Source: Fistularia commersonii
Lineage: Eukaryota > Chordata > Actinopteri > Syngnathiformes > Fistulariidae
Length of the DNA: 64,000 nt
Direction of reading: 5' to 3'
Assembly: GCA_037954325.1 (NCBI GenBank)
Contig: JBBMNZ010000052.1
Coordinates: 434,001 to 498,000, forward strand
The position numbers and the translations under genes are program-made. This document shows, one piece after another, positions 14,201-26,615 of the stretch (positions are counted from its first letter, which is position 1; each line of letters begins with the position of its first letter). The notes under the pieces are model-generated. The model made no database searches. It saw only the letters and a program-made list of their open reading frames with translations, and was not told the origin of the DNA.

Positions 14201-16674
14201 CGAATGGCTATATCTTTTGAACCTGTAATGGGATTACACTGAATTTTACATATTTTGTGTAGAATCATGTCCTAAACAATATTTCAACAGCAGAAAAAAG
14301 CTTGATGAAATTCATTTGTTATTTCCACTCCGAATCAAATACGCTTCAAGTCGGTGAGATATAGACTTTTTGAACGAATGGCTATATCTTTTGAACTTGT
14401 AGCTGGATTACACGGAATATTACATATATTGTGCAAAATCATGTCCTATAGTAAATATTTCAACAGCAGAAACCAGCTTGATGAAATTCATTAGTCATTT
14501 CCACTCAAAATCAAATACGCTTCAATTCAGTGAGATAAGCACTTTATGACCTTGTGGCAATATCTTTTGAACTTATAGCTGGATTACTCTGAATTTGACA
14601 TATATTGTACAGAATCATGTCCTATACAACATCTATCAACAGCAGAAAAAGGCTTGGTGAAAATCAATAGTTATTTCCTCTCTTAATAAAAAACGCTTTA
14701 ATTCGGTGAGATAAGCACTTTTTGAACGAATGGCTATATCTTTTGAACCTGTGATTGGATTACACTGAATTTGACATATATTGTTGAGAATCATGTCCTA
14801 AACAACATATTTCAACAGTAGAAACCAACTTGATGAAATTCATTTGTTATTTCCACTCCGAATCAAATACGCTTCAAGTCGGTGAGATATAGACTTTTTG
14901 AACGAATGGCTATATCTTTTGAACTTGTAGCGGGATTACACTGAATTTGATATGTATTGTGCAGAATCATGTCCTATACAAAATCTATCAACAGCAGAAA
15001 AAGGCTTGGTGAAATTCAATAGTAATTTCCTCTCTTAATCAAAAACGCTTCAACTCGGTGAGATACGCAGTTTTTGAACGAATGGCTATATCTTTTGAAC
15101 CTGTGATGGGATTACACTGAATTTGAAATATTTTGTGCAGAATCATGTCCAAGACAACATATATCAACAGCAGAAACCAGCTTGATGAAATTCATCAGTT
15201 ATTTCCACTCCAACTCAAAAACAATTTAACTCGATAAGATAAGCACTTTTTTAACGAATGGCAATATCTTTTGAACTTGCCGCTAGATTACACTGAAATT
15301 GACATTAATTGTGCAGAATCATGTACTGAACATCATATATGAACAGCAGAAACCAGCTTGATGAAATTCATGAGTTATTTCCACTCAATCAAAAACGCTT
15401 CAATCCGATAAGATAAACACTTTTTGAACGAATGGCTATATTATTTGAACATGTGATGGGATTACACTGAATTTAACATATATTGTGCAGAATCATGTCC
15501 TAAACAACATATATCACCAGTAGACACCAGCTTGATGAAATTCATGAGTTATTTCCACTCCTAATCAAAAGCGATTTAACTCGGTAAGATAAGTACTTTT
15601 TGACCTTATGGCTATATCTTTTGAACTTGTAGCTGGATGACACAGAATTTGAAATATATTGTGCAGAATCATGTCCTAAACAACATATTTCAACAGCAGA
15701 AACCAGCTTGATGAAATTCATTAGTCATTTCCATTCCAACTCAAAAACGCTTCAACTCGGTGAGATAAGCAGTTTTTGAACGAATGGCTATATCTTTTGA
15801 TCTTGTCTCTGAATTACACTGAATTTGACATATATTGTGCAGAATCATGTCCTATACAACATCTATCAACAGCAGAAATAGGCTTAGTGAAATTCAATAG
15901 TTATTTCCTCTCCTAATCAAAAACGCTTCAACTCGGTGAGATACGCAGTTTTTGAACGAATGGCTATATCTTTTGAACCTGTGATGGGATTACACTGAAT
16001 TTGAAATATTTTGTGCAGAATCATGTCCTAAACAACATATTTCAACAGCAGAAACCAGCTTGATGAAATTCATTAGTTATTTCCACTCCAAATCAAAAAC
16101 GCTTCAACTCAGTAAGATAAGCAATTTTTCAACGAATGGCTATATCTTTTGACCTTGTAGCTGGATTCCACTGAAATTGACATATATTGTGCAAAATCAT
16201 GTTCCAAACAACAAATGTCAACGGCAAAAACCAGCTTGATGAAATCCATTAGTTATTTCCACTCCTGATCAAAAACGCTTCAATTCGGTGAGAAAAGCAC
16301 TTTTTGAACGAATGGCTATATATTTTGATCCTGTTGCTGGGTTACACTGAATTTGATATATATATTGCAGAATCATGTCCTAAACAACATATTTCAAAAG
16401 CAGAAACCAGCTTGATGAAATTCATTAGTTATTTTCACTCCTAATCAAAAACGCTTCAACTCGGTGAGATGAAGACTTTTTGAACGAATGGCTATATCTT
16501 TTTAACCTGTGATGGGATTACACTGAAATTGACATATATAGTGCAGAATCATGTCCTAGACAACATATTTCAACAGCAGAAACCAGAATGATGAAATCCA
16601 TTAGTTATTTCCACTGCTGATCAAAAACGCTTCAATTCGGTGAGAAAAGGAGTTTTTGACCTTATGGATACATC
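11225..16674 (+). repeat. 31-monomer HOR unit, copy 1 (about 5,450 bp)
   Basis: This unit starts with the monomer carrying TCTTGACGCTGGATTACAC (11,231) followed by TCCGAATAAAAACGCT. It is directly followed by a second copy that begins with the same monomer at 16,681, an offset of exactly 5,450 bp. Within it lie the GAAAATGTACCTGG monomer (12,286), the TTGCGTAGAATC monomer (12,667), the GCCCTTTTTGAACGAAT monomer (12,960) and the CTGTTGCTGGG monomer (16,331), in an order shared with the other core blocks. The join at about 16,660-16,680 fuses a GACCTTATGGATACATC start to a TCTTGACGCTGG continuation, which marks the recombination point. Confidence 0.85.
12960..12976 (-). other. CENP-B-box-like site, 8 of 9 essential bases
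   Basis: The plus strand reads GCCCTTTTTGAACGAAT, so the minus strand reads ATTCGTTCAAAAAGGGC. Compared with NTTCGNNNNANNCGGGN, only the C of CGGG differs. The same variant is found at 27,024-27,040, 30,185-30,201 and 33,347-33,363, once per 18-monomer HOR copy. The related monomer near 5,571 has GTCCTTTTTGAACGAAT and scores 7 of 9. The monomer is deleted in the second 31-monomer unit. Functional binding is untested and uncertain. Confidence 0.3.
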
Positions 16675-19600
16675 TTTTGATCTTGACGCTGGATTACACT
16701 GAATTTGACATATTTTGTGTAGAATCATGTCCTAAACAACATATTTCAACAGCAGAAACCAGCTTGATGAAATTCATTTGTTATTTCCACTCCGAATAAA
16801 AACGCTGCAAGTCGGTGAGATAAGCACTTTTTGAACGAATGGCTATATCTTTTGAAACTGTGATTGGATTACACTGAATTTGACATATATTGTGCAAAAT
16901 CATGTCCTAAAGTAAATATTTCAACAGCAGAAACCAGCTTGTTGAAATTCATTAGTCATTTCCACTCAAAATCAAAAACGCTTCAACTCAGTTGGATAAG
17001 CACTTTTTGACCTTGTGGCTATATCTTTTGAACTTATTGCTGGATTACACTGAATTTGACATATATTGTAAAGAATCATGTCCTTTACAACATCTATCAA
17101 CAGCAAAAACCAAAATATTGTAATTCATTAGTAATTTCCACTCCAACTCAAAAACGCTTCAACTCCGTGAGATAAGCAGTTTTTGAATGAATGGCTATAT
17201 CTTTTGATTTTGTCGCTGGATTACACTGAATTTGACATATATTGTGCAGAATCATGTCCTATACAACATCTATCAACAGCAGACACAGGCTTGGTGAAAT
17301 TCAATAGTTATTTCCTCTCTTAATCAAAAACGCGTTAACTCGTTGAGATAAGCACTTTTTGAACGAATGGCTATATCTTTTGAACCTGTGATGGGATTAC
17401 AATGAATTTGACATATATTGTGCAGAATCATGTCCTAAACAGCATATTTCAACAGTAGAAACCAACTTGATGAAATTCATTAGTTATTTCCACACCTAAT
17501 CAAAAACGCTTCAACTCCGTGAGATAAGCAATTTTTGCATGAATGGCTATATCTTTTGATCTTGTCGCTGAATTACACTGAATTTGATATATGTTGTGCA
17601 GAATAATGTCCTAAACAACATATATCAACAGCAGAAACCAGCATGATGAAATTTATTAGTTATTTCCACTCCAACTCAAAAAAAGATTTAACCTCGGTAA
17701 GATATGCACTTTTTGAACGATTGGCTATATCTTTTGAAAATGTACCTGGATTACACTGAATTTGACATAAATTGTAAAAAATCTTGTCCTAAACAACATA
17801 TTTCAACAGCAGAATACAGCTTGATGAAATCCATAAGTTATTTCCACTTTTAAACAAAAACTCTTCAACTCGGTGAGATAAGCACTTTTTGAACTAATGG
17901 CTGTATCTTTTGAACTTGTAGCTGGATTACCCTGAATTTTACATTTTTTGTGCTGAATCATGTCCTATACAACATATTTCAACAACAGAAACCAGCTTGA
18001 TGAAATTGATTAGTTATTTCCACTCCTAATCAAAAACGCTTCAACTCCGTGAGATAAGCACTTTTTGAACGAAAGGCTATATCTTTTGATCTTGACGCTG
18101 GATTACACTGAATTTGACATATTTTGCGTAGAATCATGTCCTAAAAAACATATTTCAACAGCAGAAACCAGCTTGATGAAATTCATTAGTTATTTCCACT
18201 TCTAATCAAAAACGCTTCAACCCAAAAAGATAAACACTTTTTGAACGAATGGCTATATCTTTTGAACCTGTGATGGGATTACACTGAATTTGACATATTT
18301 TGTGCAGAATCATGTCCTAAACAACATCTATCAACGTCAGAAACCAGCTTGATGAAATTCATTAGTCATTTCCACTCAAAATCAAAAACGCTTCAACTCA
18401 GTGAGATAAACACTTTTTGACCTTATGGATACATCTTTTGAACTTGTGGTTGGATTAACATGAATTTTTTCATATTTTGTGCAGAATCATGTTCTAAATA
18501 AGATATTTCAACAGCAGAAACCGGCTTGATGAAATTCATTAGTTATTTCAACTCCTAATCAAAAACGGTTCAACTCGGTGTGAAGACTTTTTGAACGAAT
18601 GGCTATATCTTTTTAACCTGTGATGGGATTACACTGAAATTGACATATATTGTGCAGAATCATGTCCTAGACAACATATTTCAACAGCAGAAACCAGCTT
18701 ATTGGATTTCGTTAGATATTTCCACTCCTAATCAAAAACGCTTCAACTCGGTGAGATGAAGACTTTTTGAACGAATGGCTTTATCTTTTTAACCTGTGAT
18801 GGGATTACACTGAAATTGACATATATTTTGCAGAATCATGTCCTAAACAACATATATCAACAGCAGAAACCAGCATGATGAAATTCATTTGTTATTTCCA
18901 CTCCTAATCCAAAACGATTTAACTCGATAAGATATGCAGTTTTTGACCTTATGGCTATATCTTTTGAACTTGTGGCTGGATTACACTGAATTTGACATAT
19001 ATTGTACAGAATCATGTCTTTAACAACATCTATCAACAGCAGAAACAGGCTTGGTGGAAATCATTAGTCATTTCCACTCAAAAACAAAAAAGCTTCAATT
19101 CAGTGACATAATTACTTTTTTACCTTATGGCTATATCTTTTGAACTTATAGCTGGATTACACTGAATTTGACATATACTGTGCAGAATCATGTCCTAAAC
19201 AACATATATCAATTGCAAAAACCAGCATATTGATATTCATTAGTTAATTTCAACTCCAACTAGAAAACGCTTCAACTCGGTGAGAAAAGCAGTTTTTGAA
19301 CGAATGGCTATATCTTTTGATCTTGTCGTTGGATTACACTGAATATGACATATATTGTACAGAATCATGTCCTATACAACATCTATCAACAGCAAAAACA
19401 GGCTTGGTGAAATTCAATAGTTATTTCCTCTCTTAATCAAAAACGCTTCAACTCGGTGAGATAAGCACTTTTTGATCGAATGGCTATATCTTTTGAACCT
19501 GTGATGGGATTACACTGAATTTTACATATTTTGTGTAGAATCATGTCCTAAACAATATTTCAACAGCAGAAAAAAGCTTGATGAAATTCATTTGTTATTT

Positions 19601-21735
19601 CCACTCCGAATCCAATACGCTTAAAGTCGGTGAGATATAGACTTTTTGAACGAATGGCTATATCTTTTGAACTTGTAGCTGGATTACACTGAATTTTACA
19701 TATATTGTGCAAAATCATGTCCTATAGTAAATATTTCAACAGCAGAAACCAGCTTGATGAAATTCATTAGTCATTTCCACTCAAAATCAAATACGCTTCA
19801 ATTCAGTGAGATAAGCACTTTTTGACCTTGTGGCAATATCTTTTGAACTTATAGCTGGATTACTCTGAATTTGACATATATTGTACAGAATCATGTCCTA
19901 TACAACATCTATCAACAGCAGAAACAGGCTTGGTGAAAATCAATAGTTATTTCCTCTCTTAATCAAAAACGCTTTAATTCGGTGAGATAAGCACTTTTTG
20001 AACGAATGGCTATATCTTTTGAACCTGTGATTGGATTACACTGAATTTGACATATATTGTTGAGAATCATGTCCTAAACAACATATTTCAACAGTAGAAA
20101 CCAACTTGATGAAATTCATTTGTTATTTCCACTCCGAATCAAATACGCTTCAAGTCGGTGAGATATAGACTTTTTGAACGAATGGCTATATCTTTTGAAC
20201 TTGTAGCGGGATTACACTGAATTTGATATGTATTGTGCAGAATCATGTCCTATACAAAATCTATCAACAGCAGAAAAAGGCTTGGTGAAATTCAATAGTA
20301 ATTTCCTCTCTTAATCAAAAACGCTTCAACTCGGTGAGAAACGCAGTTTTTGAACGAATGGCTATATCTTTTGAACCTGTGATGGGATTACACTGAATTT
20401 GAAATATTTTGTGCAGAATCATGTCCAAGACAACATGTATCAACAGCAGAAACCAGCTTGATGAAATTCATCAGTTATTTCCACTCCAACTCAAAAACAA
20501 TTTAACTCGATAAGATAAGCACTTTTTTAACGAATGGCTATATCTTTTGAACTTGCCGCTGGATTACACTGAAATTGACATTAATTGTACAGAATCATGT
20601 ACTGAACATCATATATGAACAGCAGAAACCAGCTTGATGAAATTCATGAGTTATTTCCACTCAATCAAAAACGCTTCAATCCGATAAGATAAACACTTTT
20701 TGAACGAATGGCTATATTATTTGAACATGTGATGGGATTACACTGAATTTAACATATATTGTGCAGAATCATGTCCTAAACAACATATATCACCAGTAGA
20801 CACCAGCTTGATGAAATTCATGAGTTATTTCCACTCCTAATCAAAAGCGATTTAACTCGGTAAGATAAGTACTTTTTGACCTTATGGCTATATCTTTTGA
20901 ACTTGTAGCTGGATGACACAGAATTTGACATATATTGTGCAGAATCATGTCCTAAACAACATATTTCAACAGCAGAAACCAGCTTGATGAAATTCATTAG
21001 TCATTTCCATTCCAACTCAAAAACGCTTCAACTCGGTGAGATAAGCAGTTTTTGAACGAATGGCTATATCTTTTGATCTTGTCTCTGAATTACACTGAAT
21101 TTGACATATATTGTGCAGAATCATGTCCTATACAACATCTATCAACAGCAGAAATAGGCTTAGTGAAATTCAATAGTTATTTCCTCTCCTAATCAAAAAC
21201 GCTTCAACTCGGTGAGATACGCAGTTTTTGAACGAATGGCTATATCTTTTGAACCTGTGATGTGATTACACTGAATTTGAAATATTTTGTGCAAAATAAT
21301 GTCCTAAACAACATATTTCAACAGCAGAAACCAGCTTGATGAAATTCATTAGTTATTTCCACTCCAAATCAAAAACGCTTCAACTCAGTAAGATAAGCAA
21401 TTTTTCAACGAATGGCTATATCTTTTGACCTTTTAGCTGGATTCCACTGAATTTGACATATATTGTGCAAAATCATGTTCCAAACAACAAATGTCAACGG
21501 CAAAAACCAGCTTGATGAAATCCATTAGTTATTTCCACTCCTGATCAAAACGCTTCAATTCGGTGAGAAAAGCAATTTTTGAACGAATGGCTATATATTT
21601 TGATCCTGTTGCTGGGTTACACTGAATTTGATATATATATTGCAGAATCATGTCCTAAACAACATATTTCAAAAGCAGAAACCAGCTTGATGAAATTCAT
21701 TAGTTATTTTCACTCCTAATCAAAAACGCTTCAAC
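16675..21735 (+). repeat. 31-monomer HOR unit, copy 2, truncated, with a one-monomer deletion
   Basis: The copy matches copy 1 at 5,450 bp up to about 18,310 and at about 5,274 bp after that. The step of 176 bp means that one monomer is missing here; the GCCCTTTTTGAACGAAT monomer of copy 1 is the one lost. The copy follows the same variant order to about 21,735 and then switches to a different monomer series. Its right end is therefore truncated by about one monomer compared with copy 1. Confidence 0.85.
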
Positions 21736-22535
21736 TCAGTGAGATAAGCACTTTTTGACCTTATGGCTACATCTTTTGAACTTGTGCCTGGATTAACATA
21801 TATTTGACATATATTGTGCAGAATCATGTTCTAAACAAGATATTTCAACAGCAGAAACCAGCTTGATGAAATTCATTAGTTATTTCCACTCCTAATCAAA
21901 AACGGTTCAACTCGGTGTGAAGACTTTTTGAACGAATGGCTATATCTTTTTAACCTGTAATGGGATTACACTGAAATTGACATATATTGTGCAGAATCAT
22001 GTCCTAGACAACATATTTCAACAGTAGAAACCAGCTTAATGGAATTCGTTAGTTATTTCCACTCCTAATCAAAAACGCTTCAACTCGGTGAGATGAAGAC
22101 TTTCTGAACGAATGGCTTTATCTTTTTAACCTGTGATGGGATTACACTGAAATTGAAATATATTGTGCAGAATCATGTCCTAAACAACATATATCAACAG
22201 CAGAAACCAGCATGATGAAATTCATTAGTTATTTCCACTCCTAATCCAAAACGATTTAACTCGATAAGATATGCAGTTTTTGACCTTATGGCTATATCTT
22301 TTGAACTTGTGGCTGGATTACACTGAATTTGACATATATTGTACAGAATCATGTCTTTAATAACATCTATCAACAGCAGAAACAGGCTTGGTGGAAATCA
22401 TTAGTCATTTCCATTAAAAAACAAAAAAGCTTCAATTCAGTGACATAATTACTTTTTTACCTTATGGCTATATCTTTTGAACTTATAGCTGGATTACACT
22501 GAATTTGATATATATTGTGCAGAATCATGTCCTAA
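21736..22535 (+). repeat. Inserted segment resembling 5.73-6.53 kb
   Basis: A run of about 4.5 monomers marked by ACGGTTCAACTCGGTGTGAA at 21,902. It matches the run at 5,901 at an offset of 16,001 bp (91 monomers) better than it matches the neighbouring HOR units. It includes the GACTTTCTGAACGAATGG monomer, also seen at about 6,098. It joins the 31-monomer unit to the next core block. Confidence 0.7.
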
Positions 22536-23730
22536 ACAACATATTTCAACGGCAAAAACCAGCTTGATGAAATCCATTAGTTATTTCCACTCCTGATCAA
22601 AAACGCTTCAATTCGGTGAGAAAAGCACTTTTTGAACGAATGGCTATATATTTTGATCCTGTTGCTGGGTTACACTGAATTTGATATATATATTGCAGAA
22701 TCATGTCCTAAACGCCATATTTCAAAAGCAGAAACCAGCTTGACGAAATCCATCAGTTATTTTCACTCCTAATCAAAAACGCTTCAACTCGGTGAGATGA
22801 AGACTTTTTGAACGAATGGCTATATCTTTTTAACCTGTGATGGGATTACAATGAAATTGACATATATAGTAAAGAATCATGTCCTAGACAACATATTTCA
22901 ACAGCAGAAACCAGAATGATGAAATCCATTAGTTATTTCCACTCCTGATCAAAAACGCTTCAATTCGGTGAGAAAAGCAGTTTTTGAACTTATGGATAAA
23001 TCTTTTGAACTTGTGGCTGGATTAACATGAATTTGACATATATTGTGCAGAATCATGTCCTTATCAACATATATCAACAGCAAAAACCAAATTGGTGAAA
23101 TTCATTAGTTATTTCCGCTCGTCATCAAAAACGCTTCAACGCGATAAGATAAGCACTTTTTGAACGAATGGCTATATCTTTTAAACCGGTGATGTGATTA
23201 AACTAAATTTGACATATATTGTGCAAAATCATGTCCTAAACAACATATATCAACAGCAAAACCCGCATATTGAAATTCATTAGTTATTTCCACTGCAACT
23301 CAAAAACGCTTCAACTCGGTGAGATAAGCAGTTTTTGAACAAATGGTTATATCTTTTGATCTTGTCGCTGGATTACACTGAATTTAACATATATTGTGCA
23401 GAATCATGTCCTATACAACATATTTCAACAGCAGAAACCAGCTTGATGAAATCCATTAGTTTTTTCCACTCCTAATCAAAATCGCTTCAACCCGATAAGA
23501 TAAAAACTTTTTGAACGAATGGCTATATCTTTTGATCTTGTCGCTGAATTACACTGAATTTGACATATATTGTGCAGAATCATGTTCTAAACAACATATT
23601 TCAACAGCAGAAACCAGATTAATGAAATTCATTAGTTATTTCCACTCCTACTCAAAAACGTTTCAACTCGGTGAGATAAGTACTTTTTAAACGGATGGCT
23701 ATATCTTTTGAACTTGTAGCTGGATTACAC

Positions 23731-24258
23731 TGAATTTGATATTAATTGTGCAGAATCATGTTCTAAATAACATATTCCACCGGCAAAAACCAGCTTGATA
23801 AAGCCATTAGTTATTTCCACTCCAACTCAAGAACGCTTCAACTCAGTGACATAAGCACTTTTTGATCTTATGGCTATATCTTTTGAATTTATAGCTGGAT
23901 TACACTGAATTTGACATATATAGTGCAGAATCATGTCCTAAACAACACATATCAACAGCAAAAAACCAGCATATTGTAATTCATTAGTAATTTCCACTCA
24001 AAATCTAAAACGCTTCAACTCAGTGAGATAAGAACTTTTTTACCTTATGGCTATATCTTTTGAACTTGTAGCTGGATTACACTGAATTTGACATATATTG
24101 TGCAGAATCATGTTCTAAACAACACATTTCAACGGTAAAAACCAGCTTGATGAAATCCATTAGATATATCCACTCCTATTCAAAAACGCTTCAACTCGGT
24201 GAGAAAAGCACTTTTTGAACGGATGGCTATATCTTTTGAACTTGTAGCTGGATTACAC
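23731..24258 (+). repeat. Three-monomer tandem duplication, unit 1 (528 bp)
   Basis: This unit begins at TGAATTTGATATTAATTGTG and recurs with the same order of variants 528 bp downstream. The order is ATTAATTGTG, then TTTATAGCTGG with ATATATAGTGCAG, then AATCTAAAACGC. The corresponding stretch near 10,018 kb-position 10.0-10.4 kb is present only once, so the duplication arose in this block after block B separated from the upstream copy. Confidence 0.8.
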
Positions 24259-24786
24259 TGAATTTGATATTAATTGTGCAGAATCATGTTCTAAATAACA
24301 TATTCCACCGGCAAAAACCAGCTTGATAAAGCCATTAGTTATTTCCACTCCAACTCAAGAACGCTTCAACTCAGTGACATAAGCACTTTTTGATCTTATG
24401 GCTATATCTTTTGAATTTATAGCTGGATTACACTGAATTTGACATATATAGTGCAGAATCATGTCCTAAACAACACATATCAACAGCAAAAAACCAGCAT
24501 ATTGTAATTCATTAGTAATTTCCACTCAAAATCTAAAACGCTTCAACTCAGTGAGATAAGAACTTTTTGACCTTATGGCTATATCTTTTGAACTTGTAGC
24601 TGGATTACACTGAATTTGACATATATTGTGCAGAATCATGTCCTAAACAACATATATCAACAGCAAAAACCAGCATGTTGAAATTCATGAGTTCTTTCCA
24701 CTACAACTCAAAAACGCTTCAACTCGGTGAGATAAGCAGTTTTTGAACGAATGGCTATATCTTTTGATCTTGTCGCTTGATTACAC
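24259..24786 (+). repeat. Three-monomer tandem duplication, unit 2 (528 bp)
   Basis: The second copy of the preceding trimer starts with TGAATTTGATATTAATTGTG at 24,259. The first two monomers match unit 1 closely by eye. The third diverges where this copy continues into the ACAACATATATCAACAGC type, while unit 1 has ACAACACATTTCAACGGT. Confidence 0.75.
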
Positions 24787-26615
24787 TGAATTTGATATAT
24801 ATTGTGCAGAATCATGTCCTATACAAAATCTAACAACAGCAGAAAAAGGCTTGGTGAAATTCAATAGTTATTTCCTCTCTTAATCAAAAACGCGTTAACT
24901 CGGTGAGATAAGCACTTTTTGAACGAATGGCTATATCTTTTGAACCTGTGATGGGATTACACTGAATTTGATATATATTGTGCAAAATCATGTCCTAAAC
25001 AACATATATCAACAGCAGAAACCAGCATGATGAAATTCATTAATTATTTCCACTCCAACTCAAAAAAGATTTAATCTCGGTAAGATAAGCACTTTAAACG
25101 AATGGCTATATCTTTTGAACTTGTGGCTGAATTACACTGAATTTGACATATTTTGTGCTGAATCATGTCCTTTACAACATATTTCAACAGCAGAAACCAG
25201 CTTGATGAAATTCATTAGTTTTTTCACCTCCAACTCAAAAACGATTTAACTCGGAAAGATAAGCACTTTTTGACCTTAAGGCTATAACTTTTGATCTTGA
25301 CGCTGGATTACACTGAATTTGACATATTTTGTGTAGAATCATGTCCTAAACACCATATTTCAACAGCAGAAACCAGCTTGATGAAATTCATTTGTTATTT
25401 CCACTCCGAATAAAAACGCTTCAAGTCGGTGAGATAAGCACTTTTTGAACGAATGGCTATATCTTTTGAAACTGTGATTGGATTACACTGAATTTGACAT
25501 ATATTGTGCAAAATCATGTCCTAAAGTAAATATTTCAACAGCAGAAACCAGCTTGATGAAATTCATTAGTCATTTCCACTCAAAATCAAAAACGCTTCAA
25601 CTCAGTTGGATAAGCACTTTTTGACCTTGTGGCTATATCTTTTGAACTTATTGCTGGATTACACTGAATTACACATATATTGTAAAGAATCATGTCCTTT
25701 ACAACATCTATCAACAGCAAAAACCAGCATATTGTAATTCATTAGTAATTTCCACTCCAACTCAAAAACGCTTCAACTCCGTGAGATAAGCAGTTTTTGA
25801 ATGAATGGCTATATCTTTTGATTTTGTCGCTGGATTACACTGAATTTGACATATATTGTGCAGAATCATGTCCTATACAACATCTATCAACAGCAGACAC
25901 AGGCTTGGTGAAATTCAATAGTTATTTCCTCTCTTAATCAAAAACGCGTTAACTCGTTGAGATAAGCACTTTTTGAACGAATGGCTATATCTTTTGAACC
26001 TGTGATGGGATTACAATGAATTTGACATATATTGTGCAGCATCATGTCCTAAACAGCATATTTCAACAGTAGAAACCAACTTGATGAAATTCATTAGTTA
26101 TTTCCACACCTAATCAAAAACGCTTCAACTCCGTGAGATAAGCAATTTTTGCATGAATGGCTATATCTTTTGATCTTGTCGCTGAATTACACTGAATTTG
26201 ATATATATTGTGCAGAATAATGTCCTAAACAACATATATCAACAGCAGAAACCAGCATGATGAAATTTATTAGTTATTTCCACTCCAACTCAAAAAAAGA
26301 TTTAACCTCGGTAAGATATGCACTTTTTGAACGATTGGCTATATCTTTTGAAAATGTACCTGGATTACACTGAATTTGACAGAAATTGTAAAAAATCTTG
26401 TCCTAAACAACATATTTCAACAGCAGAATACAGCTTGATGAAATCCATAAGTTATTTCCACTTTTAAACAAAAACTCTTCAACTCGGTGAGATAAGCACT
26501 TTTTGAACTAATGGCTGTATCTTTTGAACTTGTAGCTGGATTACCCTGAATTTTACATTTTTTGTGCTGAATCATGTCCTATACAACATATTTCAACAAC
26601 AGAAACCAGCTTGAT

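Larger units (their letters stand above)
22536..26615 (+). repeat. Core block B (79-81 monomers downstream of 8.64-12.5 kb)
   Basis: The block matches 8,640 onward. CTGTTGCTGGG lies at 8,768 and 22,659 (offset 13,891 bp, 79 monomers), and GAAAATGTACC at 12,286 and 26,350 (14,064 bp, 80 monomers). The offset changes by whole monomers because of a three-monomer duplication at 23.7-24.8 kb, together with the loss of one monomer beside it, and because a monomer is missing near 25,095. At that last place GCACTTTAAACGAATGG is also shortened by a few bases. Confidence 0.75.
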
